A stretch of 64,000 bases of DNA from Candidatus Fermentibacterota bacterium. GTDB taxonomy: Bacteria > Fermentibacterota > Fermentibacteria > Fermentibacterales > JCC-6. The notes under the pieces are model-generated. The model had not been told where the DNA came from. It made no database searches and saw only the letters and a program-made list of their open reading frames with translations. A program made the translations under genes and the position numbers. The first letter of the stretch is position 1. Every line of letters begins with the position of its first letter. Shown piece by piece: positions 34,141 through 43,698 of this stretch. Where the stretch lies: the NCBI GenBank assembly GCA_030609965.1, contig JAUWSQ010000005.1, positions 1-64,000 on the forward strand. The letters are read 5' to 3'.

Positions 34141-37100
34141 TTGTTTTGATCAAAATGCTGGTTGTCGGTTTGATTTCTATAGGAATGTCCGATATCAGGG
34201 AACCCTCTCCGTCCCCTGACGGCATGACAGTGGTATTCTGTTTCAGGGGAGATCTCTGGGAGGCACCTGTTTCAGGGGGTATCATGAGATGCCTTGTCCC
34301 CGGAGAAAGTACAGAAACATCACCCTGCTATTCTCCCGATGGCCGCTTCATTGCCTTCACCAGCAGCAGAACCGGTGGCGAAGACGTTTATATCATGGAT
34401 GCTTCAGGCGGCAACTCAACCCGCCTTACATATCATGCGGGGTCCGACAGAGTACTCTGCTGGGGCGCTGCTTCCGAAAGCGTCTATTTTCAGTCATCAA
34501 GGGAGGGAGGAAGCTCATGGGTTTATTCCGTTCCCATAACCGGTGGAACTCCATCTCCTGTTGTCAGAGTTGAAACCGGGAATATCTGCCTGCTGCCGGA
34601 TGGTATGGCGATCGAGAGAGGGTTTACCAGCTGGTGGCGGAAGCACTACAGCGGTTCCGCCTCCAGAAAGATATGGACGGGTTCCGGAACCGACTGGGAA
34701 CTGCTGGATGCTTCGGAGCTTGATTCCAGGTGGCCGATGTATTCGGCAGTGACAGATGAAATACTCTTTGTCCGGGAGGATTCGGAGGGGCATGCGGCAA
34801 TATGGAGCATGCAGGCGGGAGGAGAGCCCCTGCAGAGAACATTTCTTACCGACGGGGATATTACATTCCCTGCTATCAACTCTACCGGGAGGATCGTCGC
34901 CTTTGAATTCAACGGCGGGCTCTATTCCCTTAACGTTCCTGACTGGTCTGTAACCGAAGTTCCGCTGTTCCCGGGATCTGATTTTCCATTTTCCCTTGAA
35001 TATGGAGAGTCGGTTGGCTTCTCCACGGATTGTTTCGACATAGATTCCTCGGGTACACAGATCGCTATGGTGGGAACCGGCGACCTTTTCGTGGGGACTA
35101 TCGAGGATGGCAGCATAGAGAATATCGTGCAGGTCTACTCTGGTGCCCCGAGAGCCAGAGACCCTGTCTGGAGCCCTGACGGCATGACAATTGTCTTTAG
35201 CCTTGAACATGACGGGGAAATTCAACTGGCTCGAAGTTTTTCCGAACATCAGGATTCGCTGCTTGCGAATTCCACTTTTCCGGAAATTGATATCCTTTCT
35301 ACCGGTTCTGATGTAGCATACAAACCCGAATGGGCACCAGATGGAGAACGGCTATCCTACCTGGACAGGAACTCCAGACTGCACGTTTTTAATGTAATAA
35401 CAGGACAGGATATCACAGTCTGTGACACTCCGGACATCATCCACCATTCCTGGTCCCCCGACAGCAGGTGGCTTGCGTTCAGTGTGCCTGTCCTGGCAGA
35501 CAAGGAAGAGATCTTTGTTGTACCTTCACAGGGTGGGGAGCCGCGCAACATAAGCAGGCATCCCAACGATGATTTTCAGCCCTTCTGGCCTGATGACGGC
35601 CGCAGAATACTGTACGCGAGCAGGACGGATGACGGCGATTATTCCATTAAGCAGGTCTGGTTTTCAAGGGAAGCATGGGACAGCGATAATGACGAACGAG
35701 AGGAACTCCTGGATCAACCGCTTGAAACGATTGATATTGAATGGGAAGGCCTGCAGCGGAGAACTGAAACGCTCTGCACGGTTGAAGGTTATTACGATTT
35801 CTATGGTGCTTCTCCTGACGGTAGGACAATTGCCCTGCCGGGTTGGGATGACCAGGGCAGAATGGACCTCTGGACCGTTGACTGGAAGGGTGAATCTCTC
35901 CAGAGGGTAACCCATTCAGGGGAGTACCCCGAGGATATCCTCGTAAACAACGAAGGTGATATCTATTACATATCCCTCAGCGGTTCCATCCGGAGCGCGT
36001 CCACCGGTTCTGGTATCAGCGGTACACTCGGGTGGTACATGCCTGTATGGCGTTCCATAACGGAGATACAGGCCCAGAAGTTCGATGAGGCCTGGAGACT
36101 CCTCCGAGATAATTTCTACGACCCGGATATGCATGAAGTGAACTGGGACTCAATAAGAGTTATCTACCGCGAAAGAGCTGTTTCAAGCGTTATCAATGAA
36201 GATTTCAACGATGTTGTCAGGAGAATGCTCGGAGAACTGTCCGCTTCGCATCTGGGTATTTACGGGCCCTGGGATTTCGATTCCACTCCTGCATGCGGTT
36301 CAATAGGTATCATTCCCGATTGCAGCTGGGCCGGACCCGGGATTCTTGTAGACAGTGTGATCCCCTATTCTCCCGCGGACCTTGAAGATTCGCGTCTTTT
36401 TCCCGGTGACATCATCATTACCGTTCACGGCATGGATGTCGGGCCTGAGGATAACCTTTACAGGGCTCTTCTTCAGAGAAATAACCGTGTAACGAGATTA
36501 CGAGTCAACCGTTCCGGGGATCTTTTTGATATAGACATTGAGCCCGTTTCCATCTGGTCTATCCAGAGGCTTGTCTATGACGAATGGATCGAAAGGAACA
36601 GGAGAGAAGTCGCCAGACTGACAGGCGGAACGGTCGGGTACCTTCATATACCCTCCATGAGCAACAGGAGCGTTGCAAATTTTCTGGTTGATCTCTTTGC
36701 GGAGGGTCTCGGAAGTGACGGAATGATAATCGATGTCCGCAATAACAGTGGCGGAAGCACTCACGATGACATAATCCGCGAACTGGGGCGTCCTGTATAC
36801 ATGTTTTCAACAGACAGGTATGGGAATATTACGTTTGAACCCCTTGGAGTCTGGCAGAAACCCCTCGTACTGCTCGTAAACGAAAGGTGTCGCTCTGACG
36901 CTGAGATATTCCCCGGAGGATGGAAACAGCTGGACCTTGGCCCTGTCGTGGGTGAGGCTACCTATGGTGCGGTGATCGGTACATCCGATGTAACTCTTGT
37001 AGATGGTACTGGATTCAGGATACCTGCAACCGGGTGGTATACGCTTACGGGAGATAATCTTGAGAACAGCGGTGTACAGCCCGATATTCACGTGCCTGAA

Positions 37101-37175
37101 CTTCCGGCCGATGCCGGGCAGAACATCGACAGACAACTGGAGGCCGCCGCCGCAGCTATCATGGATCTTATCTGA
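34137..37175 (+). CDS. Tricorn-type S41 protease
   Basis: The 1012-residue protein begins with a hydrophobic signal-like segment. Residues about 20-600 are TolB/WD40-like propeller repeats (SPDGMTVVF, SPDGRFIAF, APDGERLSY, SPDSRWLAF). A C1 region with DNFYDPDMHEVNW (candidate catalytic His near 664) follows, then a PDZ domain (about 725-800) and the S41 core (GTVGYLHIP, IIDVRNNSGGS, and RSDAEIF with the candidate Ser near 919). The order matches archaeal tricorn and its bacterial homologues, which trim peptides. The signal suggests export here. It overlaps the methyltransferase by four bases. Confidence 0.88.
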   Translation: MIVLIKMLVVGLISIGMSDIREPSPSPDGMTVVFCFRGDLWEAPVSGGIMRCLVPGESTETSPCYSPDGRFIAFTSSRTGGEDVYIMDASGGNSTRLTYHAGSDRVLCWGAASESVYFQSSREGGSSWVYSVPITGGTPSPVVRVETGNICLLPDGMAIERGFTSWWRKHYSGSASRKIWTGSGTDWELLDASELDSRWPMYSAVTDEILFVREDSEGHAAIWSMQAGGEPLQRTFLTDGDITFPAINSTGRIVAFEFNGGLYSLNVPDWSVTEVPLFPGSDFPFSLEYGESVGFSTDCFDIDSSGTQIAMVGTGDLFVGTIEDGSIENIVQVYSGAPRARDPVWSPDGMTIVFSLEHDGEIQLARSFSEHQDSLLANSTFPEIDILSTGSDVAYKPEWAPDGERLSYLDRNSRLHVFNVITGQDITVCDTPDIIHHSWSPDSRWLAFSVPVLADKEEIFVVPSQGGEPRNISRHPNDDFQPFWPDDGRRILYASRTDDGDYSIKQVWFSREAWDSDNDEREELLDQPLETIDIEWEGLQRRTETLCTVEGYYDFYGASPDGRTIALPGWDDQGRMDLWTVDWKGESLQRVTHSGEYPEDILVNNEGDIYYISLSGSIRSASTGSGISGTLGWYMPVWRSITEIQAQKFDEAWRLLRDNFYDPDMHEVNWDSIRVIYRERAVSSVINEDFNDVVRRMLGELSASHLGIYGPWDFDSTPACGSIGIIPDCSWAGPGILVDSVIPYSPADLEDSRLFPGDIIITVHGMDVGPEDNLYRALLQRNNRVTRLRVNRSGDLFDIDIEPVSIWSIQRLVYDEWIERNRREVARLTGGTVGYLHIPSMSNRSVANFLVDLFAEGLGSDGMIIDVRNNSGGSTHDDIIRELGRPVYMFSTDRYGNITFEPLGVWQKPLVLLVNERCRSDAEIFPGGWKQLDLGPVVGEATYGAVIGTSDVTLVDGTGFRIPATGWYTLTGDNLENSGVQPDIHVPELPADAGQNIDRQLEAAAAAIMDLI

Positions 37176-37179
37176 TACT

Positions 37180-37341
37180 AGTGTCATATCAAGCATCAAA
37201 TGATGTATCCTGCTCGTTCTTTGACGTTACTGCGGCGTTGCGGATTCAGTTACATAGCCCTGCTATGCGCCATCATCAGCGCCTTGCAGGAACGCCAAAT
37301 AATTTCGCAATCTTACATCATCTGACACTTGACATGACACT
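37180..37341. mobile_element. MITE-like palindromic element
   Basis: The 162-base element is bounded by inverted ends AGTGTCATATCAAG and CTTGACATGACACT (one mismatch), extended with ATGATGTA on both sides. The interior is an imperfect palindrome centred on CATAGC-CCT-GCTATG near 37260. It has no coding capacity. This is the structure of a miniature inverted-repeat element mobilised in trans. It begins five bases after the tricorn gene stop and could fold into a long hairpin that ends transcription. No clear target-site duplication was seen. Confidence 0.7.
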
Positions 37342-37424
37342 CAGGGGTTTTCTCCGATTAATAGAGTAAGTATCTTTGCCGGGCTAATGGTGCTTGTGGA
37401 AAATGTAACCGAAGGGAGCTGCTG

Positions 37425-38612
37425 ATGAAAAGGACTGTTGTGACAATGCCAGGAGATGGTATTGGAGGCGCAGTACTTGATGAAACTCTGAGAGTTCTGG
37501 AAGCTGTGGGATTCGAGGCCGATTACGTTCACGCGGACATCGGGTGGGAATTCTGGAAGAAGGAGGGAAATCCCCTGCCGGACAGGACGATAGACCTGCT
37601 TGAAAAGTACAAGATTGCACTGTTTGGGGCTATTACATCCAAGCCGAAGGATAAGACTCTTGCCGAACTTGACCCCTCATTGCAGGATAAAGGTCTCGTT
37701 TATTACAGCCCCATTGTAGCGATGCGGCAGCATTTCAACCTTGATGTATGCATGAGACCCTGCAAAGCCTTTACAGGCAACCCCCTCAATTTCATCCGCA
37801 GAGGACCTGCCGATACGATAGAAGAACCACCTGTGGACGTGGTGATATTCAGGCAGAACACGGAAGGACTGTACGGAGGTGTGGAATGGACCGACCCTCC
37901 GGACAACGTGTACGATGCCCTTATGAGCCATCCGAAATTCGAGAAGAACTTCGCCGATGTTCCCAGGAAAGATCTTGCCGTTTCCACCAGGATATTCTCC
38001 AGAAATGCCTGCAGAAGGATTCTTACGGCGGCATTTGAATATGCGGATAAATTCGGCTACAAAAGTGTTACGATCTGCGAGAAACCCAACGTTATCCGCG
38101 AGACAAGCGGTATGCTGAGGGAAGAGGGAAGAAAAATTTCAGAGAAGTATCCCAATATCGACCTATGGGAAACGAATATAGATGCTCAGATGATGTGGCT
38201 TACGAAGAATCCCGAGGATTACGGAGTGATAATCTCGAGCAACATGTTCGGTGACATCGTATCAGACGGGTTCGCAGGGCTTGTAGGAGGCCTCGGGTTT
38301 GCCTGCAGCGCCAATATAGGCGAGGAAGTCGCTGTATTCGAGCCTACTCACGGTTCGGCTCCGAAGTATGCGGATTACGAGGTGCCTATCGTCAACCCTA
38401 TGGCGATGATACTCTCCGCCTGCATGATGCTTGATCACATCGGTGAGACGGAAAAGGCTGTAAGGATAAGGAAAGCCATCGAAACCGTTATAGCCGAAGG
38501 TAAAATTCGCAGCTACGACATGCTGAAGCTGAAGGGTTCGCAGGATGTTCTGGAAAAGGGAGCCGCAAGCACAACCGAAATGACCGATGCTATTATCAGT
38601 GCTTTGAACTGA
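37425..38612 (+). CDS. Isocitrate/isopropylmalate dehydrogenase family enzyme
   Basis: The 395-residue beta-decarboxylating dehydrogenase has MPGDGIG, FRQNTEGLYGGVE, NMFGDIVSDGFAGLVGGLG and FEPTHGSAPKYA. The last motif and the general style favour an NAD-dependent isocitrate dehydrogenase, but 3-isopropylmalate or another 2-hydroxyacid cannot be excluded. No leucine genes are adjacent. A GGGAGC SD-like site precedes the ATG. Confidence 0.82.
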   Translation: MKRTVVTMPGDGIGGAVLDETLRVLEAVGFEADYVHADIGWEFWKKEGNPLPDRTIDLLEKYKIALFGAITSKPKDKTLAELDPSLQDKGLVYYSPIVAMRQHFNLDVCMRPCKAFTGNPLNFIRRGPADTIEEPPVDVVIFRQNTEGLYGGVEWTDPPDNVYDALMSHPKFEKNFADVPRKDLAVSTRIFSRNACRRILTAAFEYADKFGYKSVTICEKPNVIRETSGMLREEGRKISEKYPNIDLWETNIDAQMMWLTKNPEDYGVIISSNMFGDIVSDGFAGLVGGLGFACSANIGEEVAVFEPTHGSAPKYADYEVPIVNPMAMILSACMMLDHIGETEKAVRIRKAIETVIAEGKIRSYDMLKLKGSQDVLEKGAASTTEMTDAIISALN

Positions 38613-38623
38613 CCGGAAAGGAA

Positions 38624-38674
38624 AGGGACGTACCACAAATGTGGTACGTCCCTAACTCCACGTCCCTAACTCCA
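38624..38674. repeat. AGGGACG-family hairpin repeat, copy 1
   Basis: AGGGACGTACCACA (38624-38637) and its exact complement (38640-38653) form a near-perfect hairpin. CGTCCCTAACTCCA then occurs twice in tandem (38647-38660 and 38661-38674). The same AGGGACG core recurs at 39801 and 41084. It resembles REP-like elements associated with small transposases in other genomes; no transposase is nearby. Confidence 0.7.
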
Positions 38675-38748
38675 CCTCAGGAACTGCTGACCGCATGTCG
38701 GCTATATATGGCAGATTAACCTCCCGAACTCATGCGAAGGGAAACACA

Positions 38749-39225
38749 TTGAAAAAGTTCTTAATTCTGCTGCTTGCCGTTCTTGCCGGTGCAGCCCTGT
38801 CAAATGAACCAGGTGAAGCACTCGAAAATCTGGTAGATGCATTCTATGAAGGTGATGCCTGCAGTGTTGAAGAAGGCCTTTCCTCGAATTCGATCAATAT
38901 GCTCAACATGATGCTGATGATGGTTAAAATGCAGCCGGATCAGGCTGCAGCTGAGATCTCAGCGGAACTTCAGATAGCTCTGACCGGCAACGAACTCCTT
39001 TCCTGGACAACCACTGATTTTATCTACGTTCTCATCAGCGCTCCCGGAATTACGGATAAGCTTCCACTAAGAGAGGATATAGAGGTTTCCAGCTTTGAAA
39101 TACAGGGAGACAGCAGCACCGTATTCCTGAATATCCCTGACTATCCAGCAGATATTCCAATAGCCATGGTTCTTGAAGGGGATGACTGGAAGCTCGGCGA
39201 AAGCTTCCTGCAGTCGGAACTCTAA
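38749..39225 (+). CDS. Secreted protein of unknown function
   Basis: The 158-residue protein has a signal peptide (KKFLILLLAVLAGAALS) and a mature acidic, helical-then-beta domain. It is related in style to the minus-strand protein at 45649-46128, with ALENLVDAFYEGD, a middle helix and a final strand near LEGDDWKLGESF. This recalls DUF4878/NTF2-like lipoproteins that start with a short helix and end with a VxEGDxWKL strand. Start TTG 38749 has GAAGGG seven bases upstream; a longer frame from 38695 was not used. Confidence 0.65.
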   Translation: MKKFLILLLAVLAGAALSNEPGEALENLVDAFYEGDACSVEEGLSSNSINMLNMMLMMVKMQPDQAAAEISAELQIALTGNELLSWTTTDFIYVLISAPGITDKLPLREDIEVSSFEIQGDSSTVFLNIPDYPADIPIAMVLEGDDWKLGESFLQSEL

Positions 39226-39241
39226 ATGAGAAGGGTTATCC

Positions 39242-39802
39242 ATGAAAGACAAAATTGAGGTACTTTTCAAAGAGCAGCTTGATAAGATCAGTGACCCTGA
39301 GCTAAGACGGAAGACTGTTGAAATATGGACCACCGCTGCAGAAGAGGGTGGATGGGAACCGGACGATCTGGAGAAGATCCCGTTCACGCTGCTTACCGAT
39401 ACTCATGGGATCAACCTGATCCAGCACACTATCGCCGTTACCGAAGGCGCTCTGGGGCTTGCCCTTGCGATACAGTCAAACTGCAGTCTGCCGTTTGAGA
39501 TCGACCATGATGTTCTTATTGCCGGAGGACTTCTTCACGATGTGGGAAAACTTCTGGAGATCGAGCGTACCGGGGATGGTTACGTGAAGAGCCTTCATGG
39601 CAAACACGCAAGACATCCCATTTCCGGGGCAATACTGGCCGCAAGGTTTGATATGCCGATGGCTATTATCAATATGATAGGGTGCCATGCGAAGGAGGGG
39701 GAGGGAAGACCTCAGAGGGTGGAAACTGTGCTTGTTCATCAGGCTGATTTCGCCACTTTCAACCCCATGGTCATGCTCAAGAAAGGCCTGCTGATAACTT
39801 AG
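39242..39802 (+). CDS. HD-domain phosphohydrolase
   Basis: The 186-residue protein carries an HD domain with HTIAV as an early histidine, GGLLHDVGKLLE as the HD pair, HARHP and a later QADF aspartate, consistent with a metal-dependent phosphohydrolase. The substrate is unknown. It starts 16 bases after the secreted protein gene with AAGGG upstream. Its stop codon falls within the AGGGACG repeat copy at 39801. Confidence 0.8.
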   Translation: MKDKIEVLFKEQLDKISDPELRRKTVEIWTTAAEEGGWEPDDLEKIPFTLLTDTHGINLIQHTIAVTEGALGLALAIQSNCSLPFEIDHDVLIAGGLLHDVGKLLEIERTGDGYVKSLHGKHARHPISGAILAARFDMPMAIINMIGCHAKEGEGRPQRVETVLVHQADFATFNPMVMLKKGLLIT

Positions 39803-39833
39803 GGACGTTTTCTATTTAGTAAGTCCGACCTTG
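39801..39833. repeat. AGGGACG-family repeat, copy 2 (compact form)
   Basis: AGGGACGT at 39801-39808 is followed after 12 bases by AAGTCCGACCTTG (39821-39833). The same two motifs in the same order bound the interval 41084-41303. The gene 39857-41080 therefore lies between direct repeats. Confidence 0.6.
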
Positions 39834-39856
39834 ATTGTGCAGAGTGAAGGGGAAAC

Positions 39857-41080
39857 ATGATCACCTGTATCATAAGCTTAGTATTGCTTGTTATTCCACC
39901 AGCAATAACATCCGAATCAAGCTGGACCTCACCTGATATCCGCATAGTTGAAGAATGGAGCCTGGATGTCCTGAACAGGATTGAACCTGCATACACACAC
40001 CTGGGTACAGTGTATGGTGTTGAATCAGAGAATGGATTTGAATGGCACACTATTCTAGTTGACAAGGATTACGTTCTTCATTTTGAGGGAAATGCCCTGA
40101 TAGATAGCATTCCATATTCCGGCGATATCTGGAGAATGACATTTTCTCCGGACTGTCGGTACCTGCTGGGATACTGTTATAACGATGAGAAGCTTATTCT
40201 CTTCGATCTTGCTGAAAGAACAGTAATTTCAAATCCCTTTTTCTCAGAGTCTCCAGAACTTCCCGGTAACCCTCTCATCCGTGTGACTAATGATGGAACA
40301 GTACTGGTTAAGCATTCCACTTATCTCAGGATGTATGATTCTCATTTTAACAATATTCTATCGCGCGACAACTTCAGCTGGGGAGGTAGTTTCATAAGTC
40401 TATCAAACTCTGGTGATCGCTTCTATATAGAAGACAACTACAACATCTATGCATACGATATACAGGCCAATCTCTTATGGAGTATTGCCCTGCCTGAAAC
40501 AACTGAACAGTATCCATCAAGAATTTACTCATTATCCAATACTGGAGCAATGCTGGCTGTTACAGATTTTAGTTCCACAGATTTTAACAAGTTATATGTA
40601 TACAGCACTACTTCTGGTGACATGATGGTTGAGCTTCGGTTTGAAGATAGTATGGGTGGACCTGAGTTCAGTGAATCCGATTCCCTTCTAATAGTGCAGT
40701 GTTATACTCATCCTGAAGTTACTCCACGTAGACCAATTAACAGCTATGGATTGAGATCTTTCGCATTACAGAATAATTCGATTGAAATTAACAGTGAGTT
40801 TCACGCACCAAATATTGCCGCTGAATCAACAATGTCATATTGTTTTTCGACTTATATGATATCTAATAACGGATTCATTCTAGGTTTTCTATACTACAAT
40901 CCAAGCTTTGCAAAAATAGCACTGCTATCTCCAGATATGGACTTTATATGGCTATCAGAGAATCTATTCTGGAATCGAAGCTGGAATTTCAGTTTTCCCT
41001 CAAATCAAAATATTCGCAACGATAATTCCGGATTCTGGTATTATGACGGTGAAAGCATTCATTCTTGCCTGATTGAGTAG
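39857..41080 (+). CDS. Secreted beta-propeller-like protein, AT-rich
   Basis: The 407-residue protein has a signal peptide and repeated WD/TolB-like strand sets (FSPDCRYLLGY, LSNSGDRFYI, LSNTGAMLAV). This suggests a propeller, but no family was recognised. Codon and base use look clearly more AT-rich than in the flanking genes. It is bracketed by copies of the AGGGACG and AAGTCCGACC motifs, which points to acquisition as a cassette. GAAGGGG precedes ATG 39857. Confidence 0.65.
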   Translation: MITCIISLVLLVIPPAITSESSWTSPDIRIVEEWSLDVLNRIEPAYTHLGTVYGVESENGFEWHTILVDKDYVLHFEGNALIDSIPYSGDIWRMTFSPDCRYLLGYCYNDEKLILFDLAERTVISNPFFSESPELPGNPLIRVTNDGTVLVKHSTYLRMYDSHFNNILSRDNFSWGGSFISLSNSGDRFYIEDNYNIYAYDIQANLLWSIALPETTEQYPSRIYSLSNTGAMLAVTDFSSTDFNKLYVYSTTSGDMMVELRFEDSMGGPEFSESDSLLIVQCYTHPEVTPRRPINSYGLRSFALQNNSIEINSEFHAPNIAAESTMSYCFSTYMISNNGFILGFLYYNPSFAKIALLSPDMDFIWLSENLFWNRSWNFSFPSNQNIRNDNSGFWYYDGESIHSCLIE

Positions 41081-41083
41081 CTA

Positions 41084-41303
41084 AGGGACGTACCACATTT
41101 CTTCAACTAATTTGACGTGATACAATCTGAATATGTAAGTAATTACAAGATTAGCGCAAATTATTATAGAATATATCAATAAGCATCTTATGAATATCTA
41201 CAGTATGATACTACGTATATCACAAATCATACCTATTCTAATTTATTCCATAATATCGAATATAGAATGGGTCGTATAGCTAAGAAATGTAAGTCCGACC
41301 TTG
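41084..41303. repeat. AGGGACG-family repeat, copy 3 (long form) with AT-rich interior
   Basis: The interval begins AGGGACGTACCACATTT and ends AAGTCCGACCTTG (41291-41303), like the compact copy at 39801 but with about 190 bases of very AT-rich sequence inside. The interior has no supported gene. It makes up most of the gene-free stretch 41081-41433. Confidence 0.6.
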
Positions 41304-41306
41304 CGC

Positions 41307-41335
41307 TTGACTTGTTCCTGTGCGGGAACTATTTA
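41307..41335 (+). promoter_or_regulatory. Probable promoter of the C25 protease gene
   Basis: TTGACT (41307-41312), a 17-base spacer and TATTTA (41330-41335) lie about 100 bases before the start. The spacer holds an inverted repeat GTTCC/GGAAC (41314-41329), a possible operator. Confidence 0.4.
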
Positions 41336-41433
41336 TGAATATTCAAGTTTATACTTACTGAGATTCTGGATCGTTGTAACTCAGATCATTCATACATTTC
41401 ATAAATGATGCCCCTAGCTTCTGGAGGTAGAAA

Positions 41434-43677
41434 ATGTTGCGAGTGCTTATCATTCCATTACTGCTAATAGCAGTAGCAGCAAGTGCCGAAGTAGTTTATC
41501 GCGCCGAGGAATCTGCAGAAACTGCCTTGTACCTTGGCACGGACGCCGAAGGTATTCTGGTTGAATTCAACCTTCCAGCACTTACTGTGGAAGATGAAAT
41601 AGTGGGAGATTTCGGTTCTGGAAACGTTCTGAGAATTCCTGGAGAGGGAATGGGCATGCCTGTTGGTAGTCCCGACCTCCCGGTTATCAGAAGAATGGTT
41701 CTTATTCCCAATACGGGTGCTGTGAATGTGGAGATCGTTTCATCTGAATCATCGCCCCTCGGAATCTACAATATTCCTCCATTCCAGCAGTATCCTACCA
41801 GGAGCGGAGGACCCGCACCTTACAGAATTAATGAAGATCTCTATTCCACTTCTGAATTCTATCCCGCGCAGCCTGTATATGTTGAGAGGATAAGCATCCT
41901 CCGGGACATCAGGGTTGCATGGGTAGTATTCTCACCTGTTCAGTACAATCCTGTTACCGGTGAGACAACAATCAACACGAATATCACTGTTCGCCTTACA
42001 ACTGAAGATACAGGCGAGAACGAGCTTTTTAAAACTTTCTATGGATATACGCGAAGTTACCTGCCGATCTATCAGAAGGTTCTTGGATTCGAAGAGGGTG
42101 GAACAGATGTAATTGACGGTTCCTACCTCGTTATAGGATCCGATGAAAGCATCGCCTACGCTCAGGATCTCATCGACTGGAAAAGGCAGACAGGCCTTGA
42201 TGTCCAGTACGGTGTTATTCCGGGTATCGGCAGCACCGCCAGTGCGATAGATGCTTGGATCGAAGATGCTTACAACAACTGGCCCAATCCGCCGGAATGG
42301 ATTCTTATCGTTGGCGACGAGAACGTTGTGCCACCTCCATATTATGGTGGAGAGGAAGCTGATAACCTGTACGGTGTTATTGGTTCAGGTGTTGATCCAA
42401 GTATACATGTCGGCAGGATATGTGGAGATACAGGTACACTGGCGTACCAGAGCTGGAAGATAGAGAGCTACGAGAACGATCCGTATGAGCCAGCCTCAAC
42501 CTGGTTTCAGCATTCCATCAGCATCGGCTCGACCGATTTCCAGGATCCCCTGATGTCTTACAGGTATGCCCAGGTATTTTTGGCAGATGGTATGACCAAT
42601 ACACTCTACTGCAATTCCAGCGCCTTTGGCGGTATTCCGCCCACGATCTCGAACATATCAGCCGAGGTTAACAGCGGACTGTCCCTCCTGAGTTACATAG
42701 GGCATGGAAGCCTGACATCCTGGGGAACTACCGGTTTCAGCAACAGTAATGTTGCGGCATTATCCAACGGCCGCAGGCTTCCCTGGGTCAGTTCCATTGC
42801 CTGCCAGAACAGTTCATTCGACAATTCAACAATGTGTTTCAGTGAAGCATGGATGACCTCCGGTTCTGTAGCAGACCCCAAGGGTGCTGTCGGATTCATG
42901 GGCGCAACCATGAACAGCCCTGTCGGCCCAACTGATTCATTGGCCATGTATCAGTTCAGGGGGTATTTCGAAGAGGAAATGTACCACATGGGAGCGGCCT
43001 TCGATTACGGCAAGATAATGGCATATTTATATACGGGAAGCGCAAGTAATAGTAATATGCACATGATAATGGGCTGTCCCGAATTCGATATTTTTACAGA
43101 CACATCGCCAATTGTGCATATGACCTGCGATCATCCCACAACAATCGCCGCAGGCAACTGGAATGTAACGGTAACCGCAGGCGGATCACCAGTTGAAGGT
43201 GCGCTTGTAGGTGTTGTTCAGGACACAACCCTGCTTCAGAGCGGTTACACCAACGCTTCCGGCCTGGTAACCCTTGCTATTCCGTCAATTCCCGGTACAG
43301 GTGATGTTACGGTTACGGGTACATATCATAATCTGTATCCCTACGTGGGCTCGGCAACCGTGTCCGGAACCGGTACTGCCGGTGATGAGACAGGCGTACT
43401 GAGCTTTAATCTTTCCGCTCCGGCACCAAACCCGTTCGCGGGTTCCACTGCAATAGCCTTTACTCTTCCTGCGGCCGGAAACATGTCCCTGGATGTTTAC
43501 GATGTATCCGGCAGACTCGTGACCACTGTCACATCCGGTGAGAGGCTTGCTGGAAGTCATTCGGTGCTCTGGTCGGGAACCGATTCTGAGGGTGCACCTG
43601 CACCCGGCGGTATCTACCTGCTGAGACTCACTGCCGGCGGTGACACCATGACAAGGTCCTGCGTGATCATCAGATAA
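41434..43677 (+). CDS. Gingipain-like C25 cysteine peptidase with C-terminal sorting domain
   Basis: The 747-residue exported protein has a signal peptide, a propeptide region to about 220, and a C25 catalytic domain with YIGHGS (His near 422) and SIACQNSSFD (Cys near 455). An Ig-like domain follows, then a C-terminal 85-residue FlgD-Ig/type IX sorting region: PAPNPFAGSTAIAFTLP, LDVYDVSGRLV, GGIYLLRL. This implies type IX-style secretion, as in Porphyromonas, and supports FCB affinity. GGAGG lies six bases before ATG 41434. An intrinsic terminator follows. Confidence 0.92.
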   Translation: MLRVLIIPLLLIAVAASAEVVYRAEESAETALYLGTDAEGILVEFNLPALTVEDEIVGDFGSGNVLRIPGEGMGMPVGSPDLPVIRRMVLIPNTGAVNVEIVSSESSPLGIYNIPPFQQYPTRSGGPAPYRINEDLYSTSEFYPAQPVYVERISILRDIRVAWVVFSPVQYNPVTGETTINTNITVRLTTEDTGENELFKTFYGYTRSYLPIYQKVLGFEEGGTDVIDGSYLVIGSDESIAYAQDLIDWKRQTGLDVQYGVIPGIGSTASAIDAWIEDAYNNWPNPPEWILIVGDENVVPPPYYGGEEADNLYGVIGSGVDPSIHVGRICGDTGTLAYQSWKIESYENDPYEPASTWFQHSISIGSTDFQDPLMSYRYAQVFLADGMTNTLYCNSSAFGGIPPTISNISAEVNSGLSLLSYIGHGSLTSWGTTGFSNSNVAALSNGRRLPWVSSIACQNSSFDNSTMCFSEAWMTSGSVADPKGAVGFMGATMNSPVGPTDSLAMYQFRGYFEEEMYHMGAAFDYGKIMAYLYTGSASNSNMHMIMGCPEFDIFTDTSPIVHMTCDHPTTIAAGNWNVTVTAGGSPVEGALVGVVQDTTLLQSGYTNASGLVTLAIPSIPGTGDVTVTGTYHNLYPYVGSATVSGTGTAGDETGVLSFNLSAPAPNPFAGSTAIAFTLPAAGNMSLDVYDVSGRLVTTVTSGERLAGSHSVLWSGTDSEGAPAPGGIYLLRLTAGGDTMTRSCVIIR

Positions 43678-43698
43678 ATTTCAGATTATCCTGATTCG

